Source of the DNA: Gammaproteobacteria bacterium
GTDB lineage: Bacteria > Pseudomonadota > Gammaproteobacteria > Acidiferrobacterales > SPGG2
Length of the DNA: 34,037 nt
Assembly: GCA_029861845.1 (NCBI GenBank)
Contig: JAOTYM010000041.1
Span: forward strand, 1-34,037
Direction: 5' to 3'
Shown here: piece by piece, positions 9,089-18,059 of the stretch
Layout of the letters: the number at the start of each line of letters is the position of its first letter
Position numbering within the stretch: position 1 is the stretch's first letter
Position numbers and translations under genes: made by a program
Notes under the pieces: generated by a model
The model's input: only the letters and a program-made list of their open reading frames with translations
Told to the model about the DNA's origin: nothing
The model's database searches: none

Positions 9089-9330
9089 AATTACCCCCTT
9101 CTCAATGGGCACGACTAACGCGTTTCGATAGGGCTGAATCTGACCAACCACCACGAAAGCTGTGCTTCACTCCTTGATTGAGACCAAGCAGCGGGCAAAT
9201 AAGCCTTAAGCGAACTTTCCCGAGGGGCTTCTCCCCCGCGTAACCACACACTCGCGTCGCTTGCAAAACAGCCACAACCCAATTTCAGGCTGACCAAAAT
9301 CGAGACACATCCTAACCTACTAACATATAG

Positions 9331-9344
9331 TTGATCCGCATCAA
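9331..9344 (+). promoter_or_regulatory. CRP/FNR-type operator upstream of cupredoxin
   Basis: TTGATCCGCATCAA is a perfect match to the FNR/Anr/Dnr consensus TTGAT-N4-ATCAA. Its centre is about 86 bp before the cupredoxin ATG. No good -10 hexamer sits at the exact class II distance, so promoter class is uncertain. Binding by an oxygen- or NO-responsive CRP/FNR regulator is inferred. Confidence 0.7.
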
Positions 9345-9423
9345 GGATATCAAGGTCTAAATGTGGTACTCAGCGAAATCACGAGGGGTATTTGCGGACG
9401 CTTCTCGTGAAAGGAGAAAGGCC

Positions 9424-9861
9424 ATGAAGAGATATTTACTAATCGCAGTCGCGGCGCTGTACACAGCGTTTGCAGGGTTCACTGGGACACAGGCCGCTCC
9501 TACCTGGGTCGACAAAGAAGTGGTCATGCAATTGGGTACGAGCAGCAATGACTTCATGATCGCTCCGGCCGAGTTAGATTTTCAGACCGGCAAGTCCTAC
9601 AAGCTCGTCATTACTAACCCGAGCAAGGTCACGCATTTGTTGACAATGCCGGAGTTCGGGCGGACGGTACTCACCGCTAAGGTTGACATACATGACGGCA
9701 AGGTCGATCGTAGTGGTCACCGGATATACAAGATCGAGGTCCAGCCCGGGGGAACGGCGGAGTGGTACTTTGAGCCGGTAAAAGTGGGCAGCTACTGGGT
9801 CATGTGCGGCATCGCCACCCACGCTAAGGCGGGAATGACGGCTAAACTCGTCGTCAGGTAA
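9424..9861 (+). CDS. Periplasmic cupredoxin-like (type 1 copper) protein
   Basis: 145 residues with a signal peptide (residues 1-25, cleavage near TQAA/P). The mature domain is a beta-rich cupredoxin fold. Type 1 copper ligands are recognisable as His71 (KVTHLLTM) and the C-x4-H-x4-M cluster CGIATHAKAGM (Cys128, His133, Met138). Such proteins carry single electrons in the periplasm or form copper domains of oxidases; which partner it serves is unknown. ATG 9424 is preferred over the upstream in-frame ATG 9361 because AAAGGAGAAAGG precedes it. An FNR-type box stands upstream. It is divergent from the outer-membrane protein gene. Confidence 0.85.
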   Translation: MKRYLLIAVAALYTAFAGFTGTQAAPTWVDKEVVMQLGTSSNDFMIAPAELDFQTGKSYKLVITNPSKVTHLLTMPEFGRTVLTAKVDIHDGKVDRSGHRIYKIEVQPGGTAEWYFEPVKVGSYWVMCGIATHAKAGMTAKLVVR

Positions 9862-9974
9862 GTCGCAAACCTTGTGTTGATTGACCCAAATTGAAGTACG
9901 GTGTCGCCCAGCCGATTTGAAAAAAAGCCCGGCGCCAGTCACATAGGCCCTTCAAATAAAGCGTTCACATATTT

Positions 9975-10001
9975 AGGCCGGACGAGAACAGCGTCTGGCC
10001 T
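9975..10001 (+). terminator. Stem-loop after the cupredoxin gene, inside a 447-bp gene-free gap
   Basis: AGGCCGGACG and CGTCTGGCCT form a 10-bp stem with one G-T pair and a seven-base loop; no long T-tract follows, so termination is only possible. The gap 9862-10308 holds a 95-residue open frame (9901-10188) that looks non-coding. I see no other feature there. Confidence 0.4.
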
Positions 10002-10308
10002 GTTGTTACGACTTATTGCCGCCCTCCTCGTACCGTTAGCGCAGGGTCATCTGCGCCATCACGGCAATCCGCCCGTCGTCCAAATCAGACGCGCTGACCC
10101 AGCTCTTCTTGCGATCGCCGGGTGCGCCCTATGTGGTGGCTCATGGTCAAATGCGGGCATCAGCCTTATCTTGGGGGGCGGGAGCTAGCTATAACAACTT
10201 CTTGCCCTGAGTAAATTCGGTCATACAACCTACATAGACCAGCTGAAGTGAGCGCGGGCAGTGGACTATACTGATTCTTAGGATCATCGATGTTCGTATC
10301 GGATTATT

Positions 10309-10641
10309 TTGACCAGCACCCCATCATCAGCCAGTCGTCGTATAAGCTCGCGCCGCGTGGCCAACGTGAAGGTGTTTGCCTATGACGGGGTCGAAATAAG
10401 GAAATGTACACTCAAGGATATCAGTCTTGACGGTGCATATATCAAAACTAAGAACTTCGCGCTCCCCAACGGCACCAACTTAGAGATAGTGCTTAAGATC
10501 CGCCGGGGGGGAAAGCCCAGACACTGCCGTCTGCCGGCCAAGGTCGTGCGCGCTGACAGAAATGGCGTGGCGGTTATATTTGGCGATCTCGATGACAAGC
10601 TCTCCAATATCCTGCTCGACATAGTAAAGCCATCTGAATAA
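10309..10641 (+). CDS. PilZ-domain protein (probable c-di-GMP binder)
   Basis: 110-residue single-domain protein. The N-terminus has Arg clusters (SRRISSRRVANVKV) equivalent to the RxxxR c-di-GMP motif. They are followed by LKDISLDGAYIKT, matching the D/N-x-S-x-x-G motif, and a beta-barrel ending with GVAVIFGDLDD. PilZ domains bind cyclic di-GMP in the cytoplasm and control motility, polysaccharide or other outputs. No ATG or GTG is open between the in-frame stop at 10279 and the motif, so TTG 10309 is used, with weak ribosome-site support; the start is uncertain. A strong terminator lies about 80 bp downstream. Confidence 0.82.
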   Translation: MTSTPSSASRRISSRRVANVKVFAYDGVEIRKCTLKDISLDGAYIKTKNFALPNGTNLEIVLKIRRGGKPRHCRLPAKVVRADRNGVAVIFGDLDDKLSNILLDIVKPSE

Positions 10642-10722
10642 AGCCGCTTGAACCAGGACACGGTGGGTATCCTGTGTTCCTAGTGGCCTTTGCCTGTCAC
10701 GATCGCGATCCCCACTGAAAGG

Positions 10723-10749
10723 AAAAGGGCCCGCACGGGGCCCCTTTTT
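10723..10749 (+). terminator. Rho-independent terminator of the PilZ gene
   Basis: AAAAGGGCCC (10723-10732), GCAC loop, GGGGCCCC and five T residues to 10749. It is oriented to end rightward transcription. The surrounding gap 10642-11117 has no convincing gene; the open frame at 10690-10902 runs through this hairpin and is rejected. Confidence 0.85.
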
Positions 10750-11046
10750 CTCGTTGCTACCGCATGTCACCCGCACGCAGGCGTGGTGCGGCGCCCGCGC
10801 AGCGATAGCCAAGCCACAAACATACTCCCAGCTCAAGCGAACACGGTACGGGTACGCAAGCCCAAGGGCAACATTGAAGCGTTTTGGGAACAGTCTAGTT
10901 AGCGCACCGCAGCCAAGGAAGTTGGGCTAGTAACCAGAAGGTCCATGACCTATACCATGCTTACGTGACACAGTTGTTACGGCAGGGCGTAAATCCGAAG
11001 GTGGTTAGCGCACGACGTGGACAAGCGTATCGCCAACGCCGCTTTG

Positions 11047-11088
11047 TTGACCTATGTCAATGACAACTAAGTCACAAGGCAGTCTAAT
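11047..11088 (+). promoter_or_regulatory. CRP/FNR-type operator plus -10 element for the triheme cytochrome
   Basis: TTGACCTATGTCAA (11047-11060) is a perfect palindrome of the CRP/FNR type (TTGAC-N4-GTCAA). A TCTAAT hexamer (five of six to TATAAT) lies at 11083-11088, which is where a -10 box belongs if the palindrome is centred at -41.5. That spacing is the hallmark of class II FNR-type activation. Transcription would start near 11095, 23 bp before the ATG. Confidence 0.65.
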
Positions 11089-11117
11089 AATAATTTGTCA
11101 CCGAAGGAGAAGAACAC

Positions 11118-11453
11118 ATGCAGACATGGCCTTTAGCCCTGGTCATTGCGATCGTTATTGCTGTGATGAGTGGCGTCTACGCTTCACCCCCCGGCCAAGA
11201 CCTTCAATGGAAAACAACCTTGGGGGTTGTCGCCTTTTCCACTCAGTCCCACGCGAGCGCCGGCAACCAGTGTCCCGACTGTCACGATCTGACCGGCGGT
11301 GAAGCAGGGATCTTCGCGATGAAGTACGGCACATCAAAACTGACCATGGCCGAGATGAACGAGGGCAAGGGCTGCGGAACCTGTCACAACGGCCAGAAGG
11401 TATTCGGCACCGCCGACCCGGCCGCTTGCACGCGGTGCCACCAACCTCAGTAG
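11118..11453 (+). CDS. Periplasmic triheme c-type cytochrome (c7/c3 family)
   Basis: 111 residues with a signal peptide (1-22, ending GVYA). Three CXXCH heme sites are visible: CPDCH (52-56), CGTCH (86-90) and CTRCH (104-108). They are spaced as in cytochrome c7-type domains with the MAEMNEGKGCGTCHNGQKVF and FGTADPAAC blocks; a free His (45) could be an axial ligand. Such proteins ferry electrons in the periplasm, often between quinol-linked enzymes and terminal reductases. ATG 11118 has GAAGGAG at ideal distance. It is monocistronic by appearance. An ORF overlapping its stop (11426-11626) lacks family features. Downstream, 11454-11708 contains nothing recognised. Confidence 0.92.
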   Translation: MQTWPLALVIAIVIAVMSGVYASPPGQDLQWKTTLGVVAFSTQSHASAGNQCPDCHDLTGGEAGIFAMKYGTSKLTMAEMNEGKGCGTCHNGQKVFGTADPAACTRCHQPQ

Positions 11454-11708
11454 GGTGTCAATGTGTCGAAGCACCATCCCCGAAGCTGAAGGCCGAGATA
11501 AAGGCCCTTACCCAGTATATTGCGGAAAGGGAGACGCGTTGTAGACTGAAAAAGTTCAAAGACATCAGCGCCGAACATACTCCGCGAACTCTCGGACCTC
11601 TCAGTAGCGCGATGACCGCGAGGTGAATCGAGTCACGTCTGAGCGCGCGGGGCAGAGGTCGTTACTGCTGCCGAGACGCACTCTGTGTGGCAGACGTTGC
11701 GCGCTCCC

Positions 11709-13013
11709 CTATCGCCAGGGGCGCACGCGCATCGGGTTCTCAGCCAACGCCAAATCACGCTCCGCCGATAAACCAGCGCGCATCTGATCCCGGAAGTTGT
11801 TTGTCCCCAGGAAGAACTCACGCATCATCACCACCCAGTAGTACATTCCCCTCCGGGTCAGGCGATACCCATTTCCGTTCCTGATGATGGCGCGCAGCAG
11901 CCGGAACAACAAGAACTCTTTCCAAAGAGCCAGCAAGAACGTGTTGTCATATTTCGTTTCCATTGTCTCCAGATCGATGGCGAGCGCGAATAGCTTGAAG
12001 AGGAAATCATGCTGCATCTGCTCGCGCCGACTCAGACGCCTTCTCGCACTGATGGCAGTTTTCCCTTCGGTGATGCGGCTCACGTAGTGGCTGATGGAAA
12101 ACGTGCTCGCGTACACGATACCGTCCAAATAGCTGAACGATCCACTCCCTACGCCGAGGTATTCGTCGTAGCCGACGACATATTCGTCGATCATGGAAGT
12201 ATCGCGTGAAAAGCACCACACCGTCGACGGTACGTACGCCGAACCCATGCTTTCCAGGATCGCCTCGTAAAAGCGTTGTTCGCGATCGAGCGTAAACGTC
12301 CCCATTTCTTGCACTATGGCACTCTGGGTCTCTGCGGACGCCATCAATGGATAGAACGATAGTTGATCCACCTTGATGTCCTCAGTGAGGATAACGATAT
12401 CGCGCTGCAGGGAAGCTAGGCTCTGGTGCGGAAAATTGAAGATCATGTCGACGTTGAGGGTGTCGAACATGCCTTGCGTGTGCGTCAGTCGCTCAATAAT
12501 CTCCGCGCTGCTGCCGTAGCTCGTATACCGGCTCATCTCTTTCAAAAGCCGGTCATCGAAGCTCTGCACACCCACCGAGAGACGATTAACCCCCGCCGCC
12601 TTCAACAGCGAGAGTGCAGGCTCGCGCAAATGATTGGGGTTCGTCTCGACAGAGATTTGTCGAATCGAGAACAGCGAACGAATCAGGCTCAAGATCTCGC
12701 TCAACTGCTCGGGCATGACCGTCGGGGTTCCACCGCCAACGTACAGGGCGGAGAAGTCGTAGCCAAGCCGGCGGTAGAGTTCGATCTCTTTGGCCAGCGC
12801 ACGAAAATACGGCACCGCCTTGCCGGCATCTAGTTTGATCTTATGAAAAGGACAAAAAGGGCAAAGCGACTCGCAGAATGGGATGTGCACGTATAAAAGA
12901 TAATCGCGATCTGTGCGTGGGGCGGGTGGCCGCAAATCCGGCATCAACTCGAGCCGCATGCGACGCTTGTTTACTCGGCGAAGGTATCGGGTAAGTAACG
13001 ATGCGGCTAACAC
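11709..13013 (-). CDS. Coproporphyrinogen III oxidase-like (HemN/HemW family) radical SAM protein
   Basis: 434 residues. The N-terminal 35 residues are basic and amphipathic. The radical SAM cluster motif C-x3-C-x2-C is in HIPFCESLCPFCPF (Cys47, 51, 54), followed by YVGGGTPTVMPEQL (SAM binding), SVETNPNHL, NRLSVGVQSFDDRLLKEM and DMIFNFPHQSLASL, all typical of the HemN/HemW superfamily. A winged C-terminal region (YRLTRRGMYYWVVMMREFF) replaces the ordinary HemN domain. It is not canonical HemN; heme chaperone, heme modification or another substrate are all possible. The start is uncertain: GTG 13013 gives the longest product, and ATG 12959 is an alternative. It lies downstream of hypE on the same strand. 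Confidence 0.8.
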   Translation of the reverse strand: MLAASLLTRYLRRVNKRRMRLELMPDLRPPAPRTDRDYLLYVHIPFCESLCPFCPFHKIKLDAGKAVPYFRALAKEIELYRRLGYDFSALYVGGGTPTVMPEQLSEILSLIRSLFSIRQISVETNPNHLREPALSLLKAAGVNRLSVGVQSFDDRLLKEMSRYTSYGSSAEIIERLTHTQGMFDTLNVDMIFNFPHQSLASLQRDIVILTEDIKVDQLSFYPLMASAETQSAIVQEMGTFTLDREQRFYEAILESMGSAYVPSTVWCFSRDTSMIDEYVVGYDEYLGVGSGSFSYLDGIVYASTFSISHYVSRITEGKTAISARRRLSRREQMQHDFLFKLFALAIDLETMETKYDNTFLLALWKEFLLFRLLRAIIRNGNGYRLTRRGMYYWVVMMREFFLGTNNFRDQMRAGLSAERDLALAENPMRVRPWR

Positions 13014-13044
13014 AGGTCAAGCGCCAAAAGGTCCGGGTCGACCG

Positions 13045-13233
13045 TCACCAGAGCACGCGGCGTAGCGGTGCCGGGTCTCGCATTGCCACATCAAACATGC
13101 TTGTGCTCGTGTTCATGATGTGATGCCACGCGCGCCAGTGTACTGTACTGAACATCAAAGTAAGTCGCAATGGCTTCAGGTACAGACTGCCGCCAGCTTT
13201 GGTGTATGGCTCATTCGGCTCGAACCACTTCAC
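13045..13233 (-). CDS. Possible small protein between hypE and the radical SAM gene
   Basis: 62-codon frame, GTG start, in the 298-bp space between hypE (ends 13312) and the radical SAM gene (starts 13013), same strand. The product is Trp- and Pro-containing (KWFEPNEPY near its start, a VHWRAWHHIMN segment in the middle). I recognise no family. No good ribosome site is visible. It may be a remnant or chance frame; it is listed because of position and strand. Confidence 0.22.
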   Translation of the reverse strand: MKWFEPNEPYTKAGGSLYLKPLRLTLMFSTVHWRAWHHIMNTSTSMFDVAMRDPAPLRRVLW

Positions 13234-13311
13234 GTATGTGCTCGCGTCAGAAGTACTCGCGAACGATGAAATACGTTAAGGATCTCTTGCTCGTGAAGTG
13301 ATGATGTCGCA

Positions 13312-14322
13312 CTAACAGATACGCGGTAGGGGGTCGTCCTCGAGTTCTTCCAGAATCCGTTCACCGCCGAGTTCGGTCTCCAATACAACGTGTCGCTGTG
13401 AACCTGCTTCCATCCGCCCAATAATGGCCGCATCCTCCCCACCGGCTGTGGCACGCATGCTGGACAACGCCGACATCGCATGGTCCGCGTCTACGACCGC
13501 CACTACTCGGCCTTCACAGGCAAGGTAATACGGATCGTAACCAAGCATCTCACACACCGAACGCACTGGCTCCCTGATTGGCACCGACGATTCCTGCAAG
13601 CGCACACCGTGACCGGTCGCGGCCGCGATTTCATTCGTCACCGATGCCAAACCACCACGGGTCGGATCGCGCATGAAATGCAGCCCCCCCACTTCCAACA
13701 GGGCTTGGGCAATTGCAAACACCGAAGCCGAATCTGATTTCAGATCACCTCGCAACCCGAATTGCTCCCGCGCCAACAGCACAGCCGTGCCGTGATCACC
13801 GATGGGCCCACTCACCAACAGCACATCGCCTTCTTGAATACGGTGCATGCCCAGATCGATGCGCGAATCGCGCAGTGCAAATCCGGTGGTTGCTAAGTAC
13901 AACCCACCGCCTTCACCCCGGGCTACCACCTTGGTATCGCCGGCTACAACCGGCACGCCCGCCTCACGCGCCGCGACGCCGATGCTAGCGACGACGCGTT
14001 CAAGCTGAGCAATCTCCAGTCCCTCTTCGATAAACATATTAAGCGTGAGGTACTTCGGTATGGCACCGGCCACACTGAGATCATTGACGGTGCCATGTAC
14101 CGCCAAACTTCCGATATCTCCGCCAGGGAACTCGAGCGGTTTGACCGTGAACCCATCGGTTGTGACGAACGTATCGTAGCCTGATTCAAACACAATACGC
14201 GCGGCGTCTACCGTGGTATCGAGATGCTCGTTTGCGAGATGTTTTACAAACAACTCATCAATCAGTTCGCGCATAAAGCGACCGCCGTTGCCGTGCGCCA
14301 GTGAAATATGTGTGTCCTGCAT
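13312..14322 (-). CDS. hypE: Hydrogenase maturation factor HypE
   Basis: 336 residues of the PurM/AIR-synthase-like family. It receives a carbamoyl group from HypF on its C-terminal Cys and dehydrates it with ATP to a thiocyanate, the source of the active-site cyanides. Visible features are LAHGNGGRFM at the start, the FVTTDGFTVKPLEFPGGDIG metal/ATP region, VPVVAGDTKVV, a Gly-rich GPIGDHG, MRDPTRGGLA, and the essential C-terminal PRIC ending in Cys336. AAGGA precedes ATG 14322. It is the last hyp gene in transcription order, separated from hypF by about 190 bp that hold no other gene. Confidence 0.97.
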   Translation of the reverse strand: MQDTHISLAHGNGGRFMRELIDELFVKHLANEHLDTTVDAARIVFESGYDTFVTTDGFTVKPLEFPGGDIGSLAVHGTVNDLSVAGAIPKYLTLNMFIEEGLEIAQLERVVASIGVAAREAGVPVVAGDTKVVARGEGGGLYLATTGFALRDSRIDLGMHRIQEGDVLLVSGPIGDHGTAVLLAREQFGLRGDLKSDSASVFAIAQALLEVGGLHFMRDPTRGGLASVTNEIAAATGHGVRLQESSVPIREPVRSVCEMLGYDPYYLACEGRVVAVVDADHAMSALSSMRATAGGEDAAIIGRMEAGSQRHVVLETELGGERILEELEDDPLPRIC

Positions 14323-14515
14323 CGCTACGGTCCTTACTAATAGTATCTCGTGTCTACGCTACACCGCCCGCTGTCGCCTTCCAAGATAAATCCAGTCTTA
14401 TATTCGAACTCATCGTTGTTGACCCAATGCGATCAACGTACTGGTGGTGAATGTACGATCAAGTTCTCGCCATAGTTAAAGGCCAAGCTAACAATAACCT
14501 TTTTGTTCACTTAAT

Positions 14516-16795
14516 TTATCGATAGGCGAAGTCGATGATTTGGCCGTAACTAATCCCTGCATCATTGCATGGGATATGGGTTGGAATTAAGACGGTGAAT
14601 CCCTCCGCCTGCAACAATCGGTTCACTGTCTCGGTGAGTCGACGGTTCTGAAACACGCCACCGCTCAAACCGATGACCGTCACCGCGCTCTGCTCGCGAA
14701 TCCGCGTCGCTAAAGTACATAAGGTTTGCGCAAGCACGGCGTGAAACCGGGCGGCCCTTTCCGCCACATCTGCCTTCTCATCCGACAATACCGTCAACAA
14801 TGCTCCCCAATCAGCACATAAGACGCCGGCCTCATTTACAAAGAATGGTAACGGTGGGGCTTGAAGACCGCGTTTATTCGCAACTGCTTCCAACATCATG
14901 GGACCCTGCCCCTCGAAACTGGCATATTGGCACAGACCGAGCAAGCTCGCCGCCGCATCGAACAGGCGACCGACAGCGGTGCTAGCGGCACAGTTGATAT
15001 CCCGTTGCCAGGCTTGAAAGGCCAGTTCGATCCCATCCGGTGAATAAGTCGTGTCGCGCCCCATTTCCCAACACAACGCCACCGCGGATCGCCAAGGCTC
15101 CTGACCGGCCTTATCACCGCCCGGCAAGCGAAACGGGCGGAACGAGGTCACCCGACGCCAGCTACCCGGACGCCCCAAGAAACCTTCACCGCCCCAAATA
15201 CTGCCGTCTTCCCCGTAGCCGGTGCCGTCCCAGGTGAACACCAACACATCCTGCTGTAGGTTGAACTCACCGAACACCGCCGAGGCATGGGCGTGGTGAT
15301 GATAGACCTCGGTCACTGGCAATGACTGGGAGCGGGCCCACTTACTACTCGCATAGTTTGGATGTGCATCGCACACGACGTGCTCGGCGCGTATCCCATA
15401 AAGCCGCTGCAGATCTTCGATAACCTGGGCGAATACAGCAAGACTGCGGGGACTGTCGAGTTCACCGATATGCGGCGAGATGACGGCCCGATCGCGCCAA
15501 CCGAGGGCGATGGTGTTTTTCATATGCGCCCCGACTGCCAAAATGGGCTCAGGGAGGTCAGTTGAAAGTTGCAACTCGAGGGGCGCCACCCCACGGCCGA
15601 TGCGCAATGGGCGTCCGTGGTCAGCGATAACCCGATACACCGAATCATCCGCAGGCCGCCGGATCGGACGGTTATGGTGCAGGAACCTATCGGCCACAGC
15701 GCCGAGCCGCTGCTCCACATGATCCGCATCGGTCAATACCGGTTCACCGCTGATGTTGCCGGATGTGGCAACCAAAGGTCCGCCGAAGGCATCCAGAATC
15801 AAGTGGTGTAATGGGCTGTACGGTAAGAACAGCCCAAGCTCTTGAAGCCCCGGCGCAATGGACGTGGCCAAACCGTTATGCGGACGTACCCGGCACAGCA
15901 CAATGGGTCGCCGCGGGTCGCGCAATAATGCAAGTTCACTGTCGCTGGGGGCGGCGATCCAACGCACGGCATCGCAATCGTCCGCACCTCTCTGGGGTAG
16001 CATCACCGCTAACGGCTTATGGGGTCGATGCTTGCGCTCGCGCAACCGAGTCACCGCGGTTTCATTGGCTGCGTCACACATCAAGTGGTAGCCGCCGATG
16101 CCGCGCACGGCCACGGTGCCACCTGAGCGCAGTATGGATATGGTTTGAGCTAGCGCAGTTTCACCTTCATTCACCTCGGTTTGACCGTGTTTAAACCGTA
16201 ACGACGGGCCGCACACCGGACACGCTACCGGCTCGGCGTGAAATCTGCGGTTCAACGGATCCGTATACTCCATCTCACACTGCGGGCACAACGGGAAGTC
16301 CGACATACTCGTGTTAGGGCGGTCGTAAGGCAACCGATCGATGATAGTGTAGCGCGGCCCACACTGGGTACAGTTTATGAAAGGATAGCGGTATCGCCGA
16401 TCCCGAGGATCGCGCATCTCCAGCTGACACTGCTCGCAAGCGAAATAATCGGGTGGAACGCGCACATTGCGCTCACCCATCGAATCGCTATCAGCAATAA
16501 CGAACTTACCTAGTTTTTCATGTGTTACATCACTGGCGCCGGAGAGATGCGGCATGGCGAGGGGGGGCGCTTGTGCAATGAGCCGGGATACGAAATCGCG
16601 TAAACGATCCGATTCGCCTTGAATGAGGATCTCGACTCGACCGGCGGTATTCCGCACCCACCCCGTTAGTCCGAGGTCGATGGCGAGTCGATAGACAAAG
16701 GGTCGAAACCCGACGCCTTGCACCTGACCCGTGACCAGCAACTTGCGGCTGTTACCCAGACAGGGCGTTCCCGAACCACACAATTCCGAGTCCAA
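14516..16795 (-). CDS. hypF: Carbamoyltransferase HypF
   Basis: 759 residues, the normal HypF size. It converts carbamoyl phosphate and ATP to carbamoyl-adenylate and passes carbamoyl to HypE. Domain order: acylphosphatase (residues 18-105, GQVQGVGFRPFVYRL); two zinc fingers (Cys120/123 with 142/145, and Cys170/173 with 192/195); a YrdC-like domain (about 210-390, GGTVAVRGIGGYHLMCDA); and a Kae1-like domain (about 400-759) with the metal-binding EVYHHHAHASAVFGE motif and GLSGGVFQN. An in-frame TAA at 16799-16801 leaves only TTG codons as possible starts before the first motif; TTG 16795 is used. Confidence 0.96.
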   Translation of the reverse strand: MDSELCGSGTPCLGNSRKLLVTGQVQGVGFRPFVYRLAIDLGLTGWVRNTAGRVEILIQGESDRLRDFVSRLIAQAPPLAMPHLSGASDVTHEKLGKFVIADSDSMGERNVRVPPDYFACEQCQLEMRDPRDRRYRYPFINCTQCGPRYTIIDRLPYDRPNTSMSDFPLCPQCEMEYTDPLNRRFHAEPVACPVCGPSLRFKHGQTEVNEGETALAQTISILRSGGTVAVRGIGGYHLMCDAANETAVTRLRERKHRPHKPLAVMLPQRGADDCDAVRWIAAPSDSELALLRDPRRPIVLCRVRPHNGLATSIAPGLQELGLFLPYSPLHHLILDAFGGPLVATSGNISGEPVLTDADHVEQRLGAVADRFLHHNRPIRRPADDSVYRVIADHGRPLRIGRGVAPLELQLSTDLPEPILAVGAHMKNTIALGWRDRAVISPHIGELDSPRSLAVFAQVIEDLQRLYGIRAEHVVCDAHPNYASSKWARSQSLPVTEVYHHHAHASAVFGEFNLQQDVLVFTWDGTGYGEDGSIWGGEGFLGRPGSWRRVTSFRPFRLPGGDKAGQEPWRSAVALCWEMGRDTTYSPDGIELAFQAWQRDINCAASTAVGRLFDAAASLLGLCQYASFEGQGPMMLEAVANKRGLQAPPLPFFVNEAGVLCADWGALLTVLSDEKADVAERAARFHAVLAQTLCTLATRIREQSAVTVIGLSGGVFQNRRLTETVNRLLQAEGFTVLIPTHIPCNDAGISYGQIIDFAYR

Positions 16796-16912
16796 GACTT
16801 AACGAACCCACGGAACCGGCCCACCAGCGACCGGCGTTACGTGAGGCATGTTGTAACTTAGCCATGAGCACTCCGAGCGCAAAACACCTAACAGAATAAT
16901 GACGGCCTCGTT

Positions 16913-18019
16913 TTATGCTTGGGCCACCCCTGCGCTGCGGGCTCCCGCCGCCCACCAGATCCGGCACGCGCCCTCGCCCGACACCATGCATGGCCCGATG
17001 GGGCGACGAGGCGTGCAGGCGTTACCATAAATCTTGCATTCATTCGGATAGATCTTACCCAATACGACATCCGCACATTGACACCCGGCCGGCATTTGTC
17101 CGGCCCGTCGTCGCGAGGCATCCGCATACGAAGGAAAGTGCCGTCGGGCGTCGTGCGCCGCCAACACTGGTTTAAGCGCAAAACCGGATCGCGGGATCAC
17201 CCCGACCCCGCGCCAATTGGCGTCCACCACGTCCATGGTTGCCGCAAGCTGGGCACGCGCCGTGCTATTGCCGCCGGGCTTTACGACCTCGGGATAACAA
17301 TTATCGAGAAAGTGTTTGCCCTCGATCAATTGCCGCAGTGTTGAGTACATGGCTGCCAGCAGCGTTACCGGTGTGAAACCCGCCACCGCGGCCGGAATAT
17401 GGTGCCGCTCCGCCACAAACGCCCATTCCTCCGGCCCCATCACCGTGGACACATGACCAGGAGCAATCAAGGCATCGAACCGCGCTTGCCCGGAGTCTAG
17501 CAAGGTGGCCACCGCCGGCCACGTCAGCCGACCCGACAACAACAGCAACAGATTGTTGGGGACACCCTGTTGCAACATGGCGGCTACCGGTGCTGTCGTG
17601 GTCTCGAAGCCAGCCGCAAAAAATATCACCGTACGCTGGGGGCGCGCTTCCGCGATGCGGACCGCTTCCATGGGCGACGCGATGGGGCGGATGTCCGCAC
17701 CGGCCGCCTTGGCTTGTTCTAGACTTCGAATGTCGCGTTTCGGCACATTCACCGGTACTCGCAACATGTCGCCAAACGCCAGCAGACTGATGTCTTCATG
17801 CAATGCCAGTTGGATCGCCTCATAGACATCTTCTTCCGGACAGATACAGACAGGACAACCGGGCCCGGGGATTAGCTCGATATTCGTCGGCAATGCGCCG
17901 CGCAGACCGGCCATGGTAATGGCCCGTTCGTGGCCACCACACACATTCATGATCCGCACTCGGTTTGGCAACGGCAGTTTCCTTATCTCCTCCAGCCATC
18001 TCTTTGCATTCAGTGCCAT
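16913..18019 (-). CDS. hypD: Hydrogenase maturation factor HypD
   Basis: 368 residues. HypD is the iron-sulfur scaffold on which, with HypC, the Fe(CN)2CO unit is assembled. Visible landmarks are CGGHE (Cys27), GPGCPVCICP (Cys55, Cys58), FAAGFETTTAP, and the C-terminal cluster region with AGCQCADVVLGKIYPNECK and ACTPRRPIGPCMVSGEGAC, supplying the four Cys for the [4Fe-4S] cluster. The last about 15 residues (WWAAGARSAGVAQA) are not conserved. The gene is separated by about 40 bp from hypB upstream and 117 bp from hypF downstream, all on one strand. Confidence 0.97.
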   Translation of the reverse strand: MALNAKRWLEEIRKLPLPNRVRIMNVCGGHERAITMAGLRGALPTNIELIPGPGCPVCICPEEDVYEAIQLALHEDISLLAFGDMLRVPVNVPKRDIRSLEQAKAAGADIRPIASPMEAVRIAEARPQRTVIFFAAGFETTTAPVAAMLQQGVPNNLLLLLSGRLTWPAVATLLDSGQARFDALIAPGHVSTVMGPEEWAFVAERHHIPAAVAGFTPVTLLAAMYSTLRQLIEGKHFLDNCYPEVVKPGGNSTARAQLAATMDVVDANWRGVGVIPRSGFALKPVLAAHDARRHFPSYADASRRRAGQMPAGCQCADVVLGKIYPNECKIYGNACTPRRPIGPCMVSGEGACRIWWAAGARSAGVAQA

Positions 18020-18059
18020 CGTCAGTAACCATCTAGCAATGCAATCTTCGATTCACGCC

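Noticed and set aside
9901..10188. 95-codon plus-strand frame after the cupredoxin gene
   Set aside because: It runs through a stem-loop, lacks a ribosome site and has no family signature.
11426..11626. 66-codon frame overlapping the cytochrome stop
   Set aside because: No ribosome site or recognisable domain; it begins inside the cytochrome gene's last heme motif in another frame.
14419..14436. FNR-like TTGAC...ATCAA upstream of hypE
   Set aside because: The half-sites are separated by eight bases instead of four, so a CRP/FNR dimer would not fit.
15763..16194. 143-codon plus-strand frame inside hypF
   Set aside because: Antisense shadow of a long conserved gene; Arg/Pro/Ala-rich composition without motifs.
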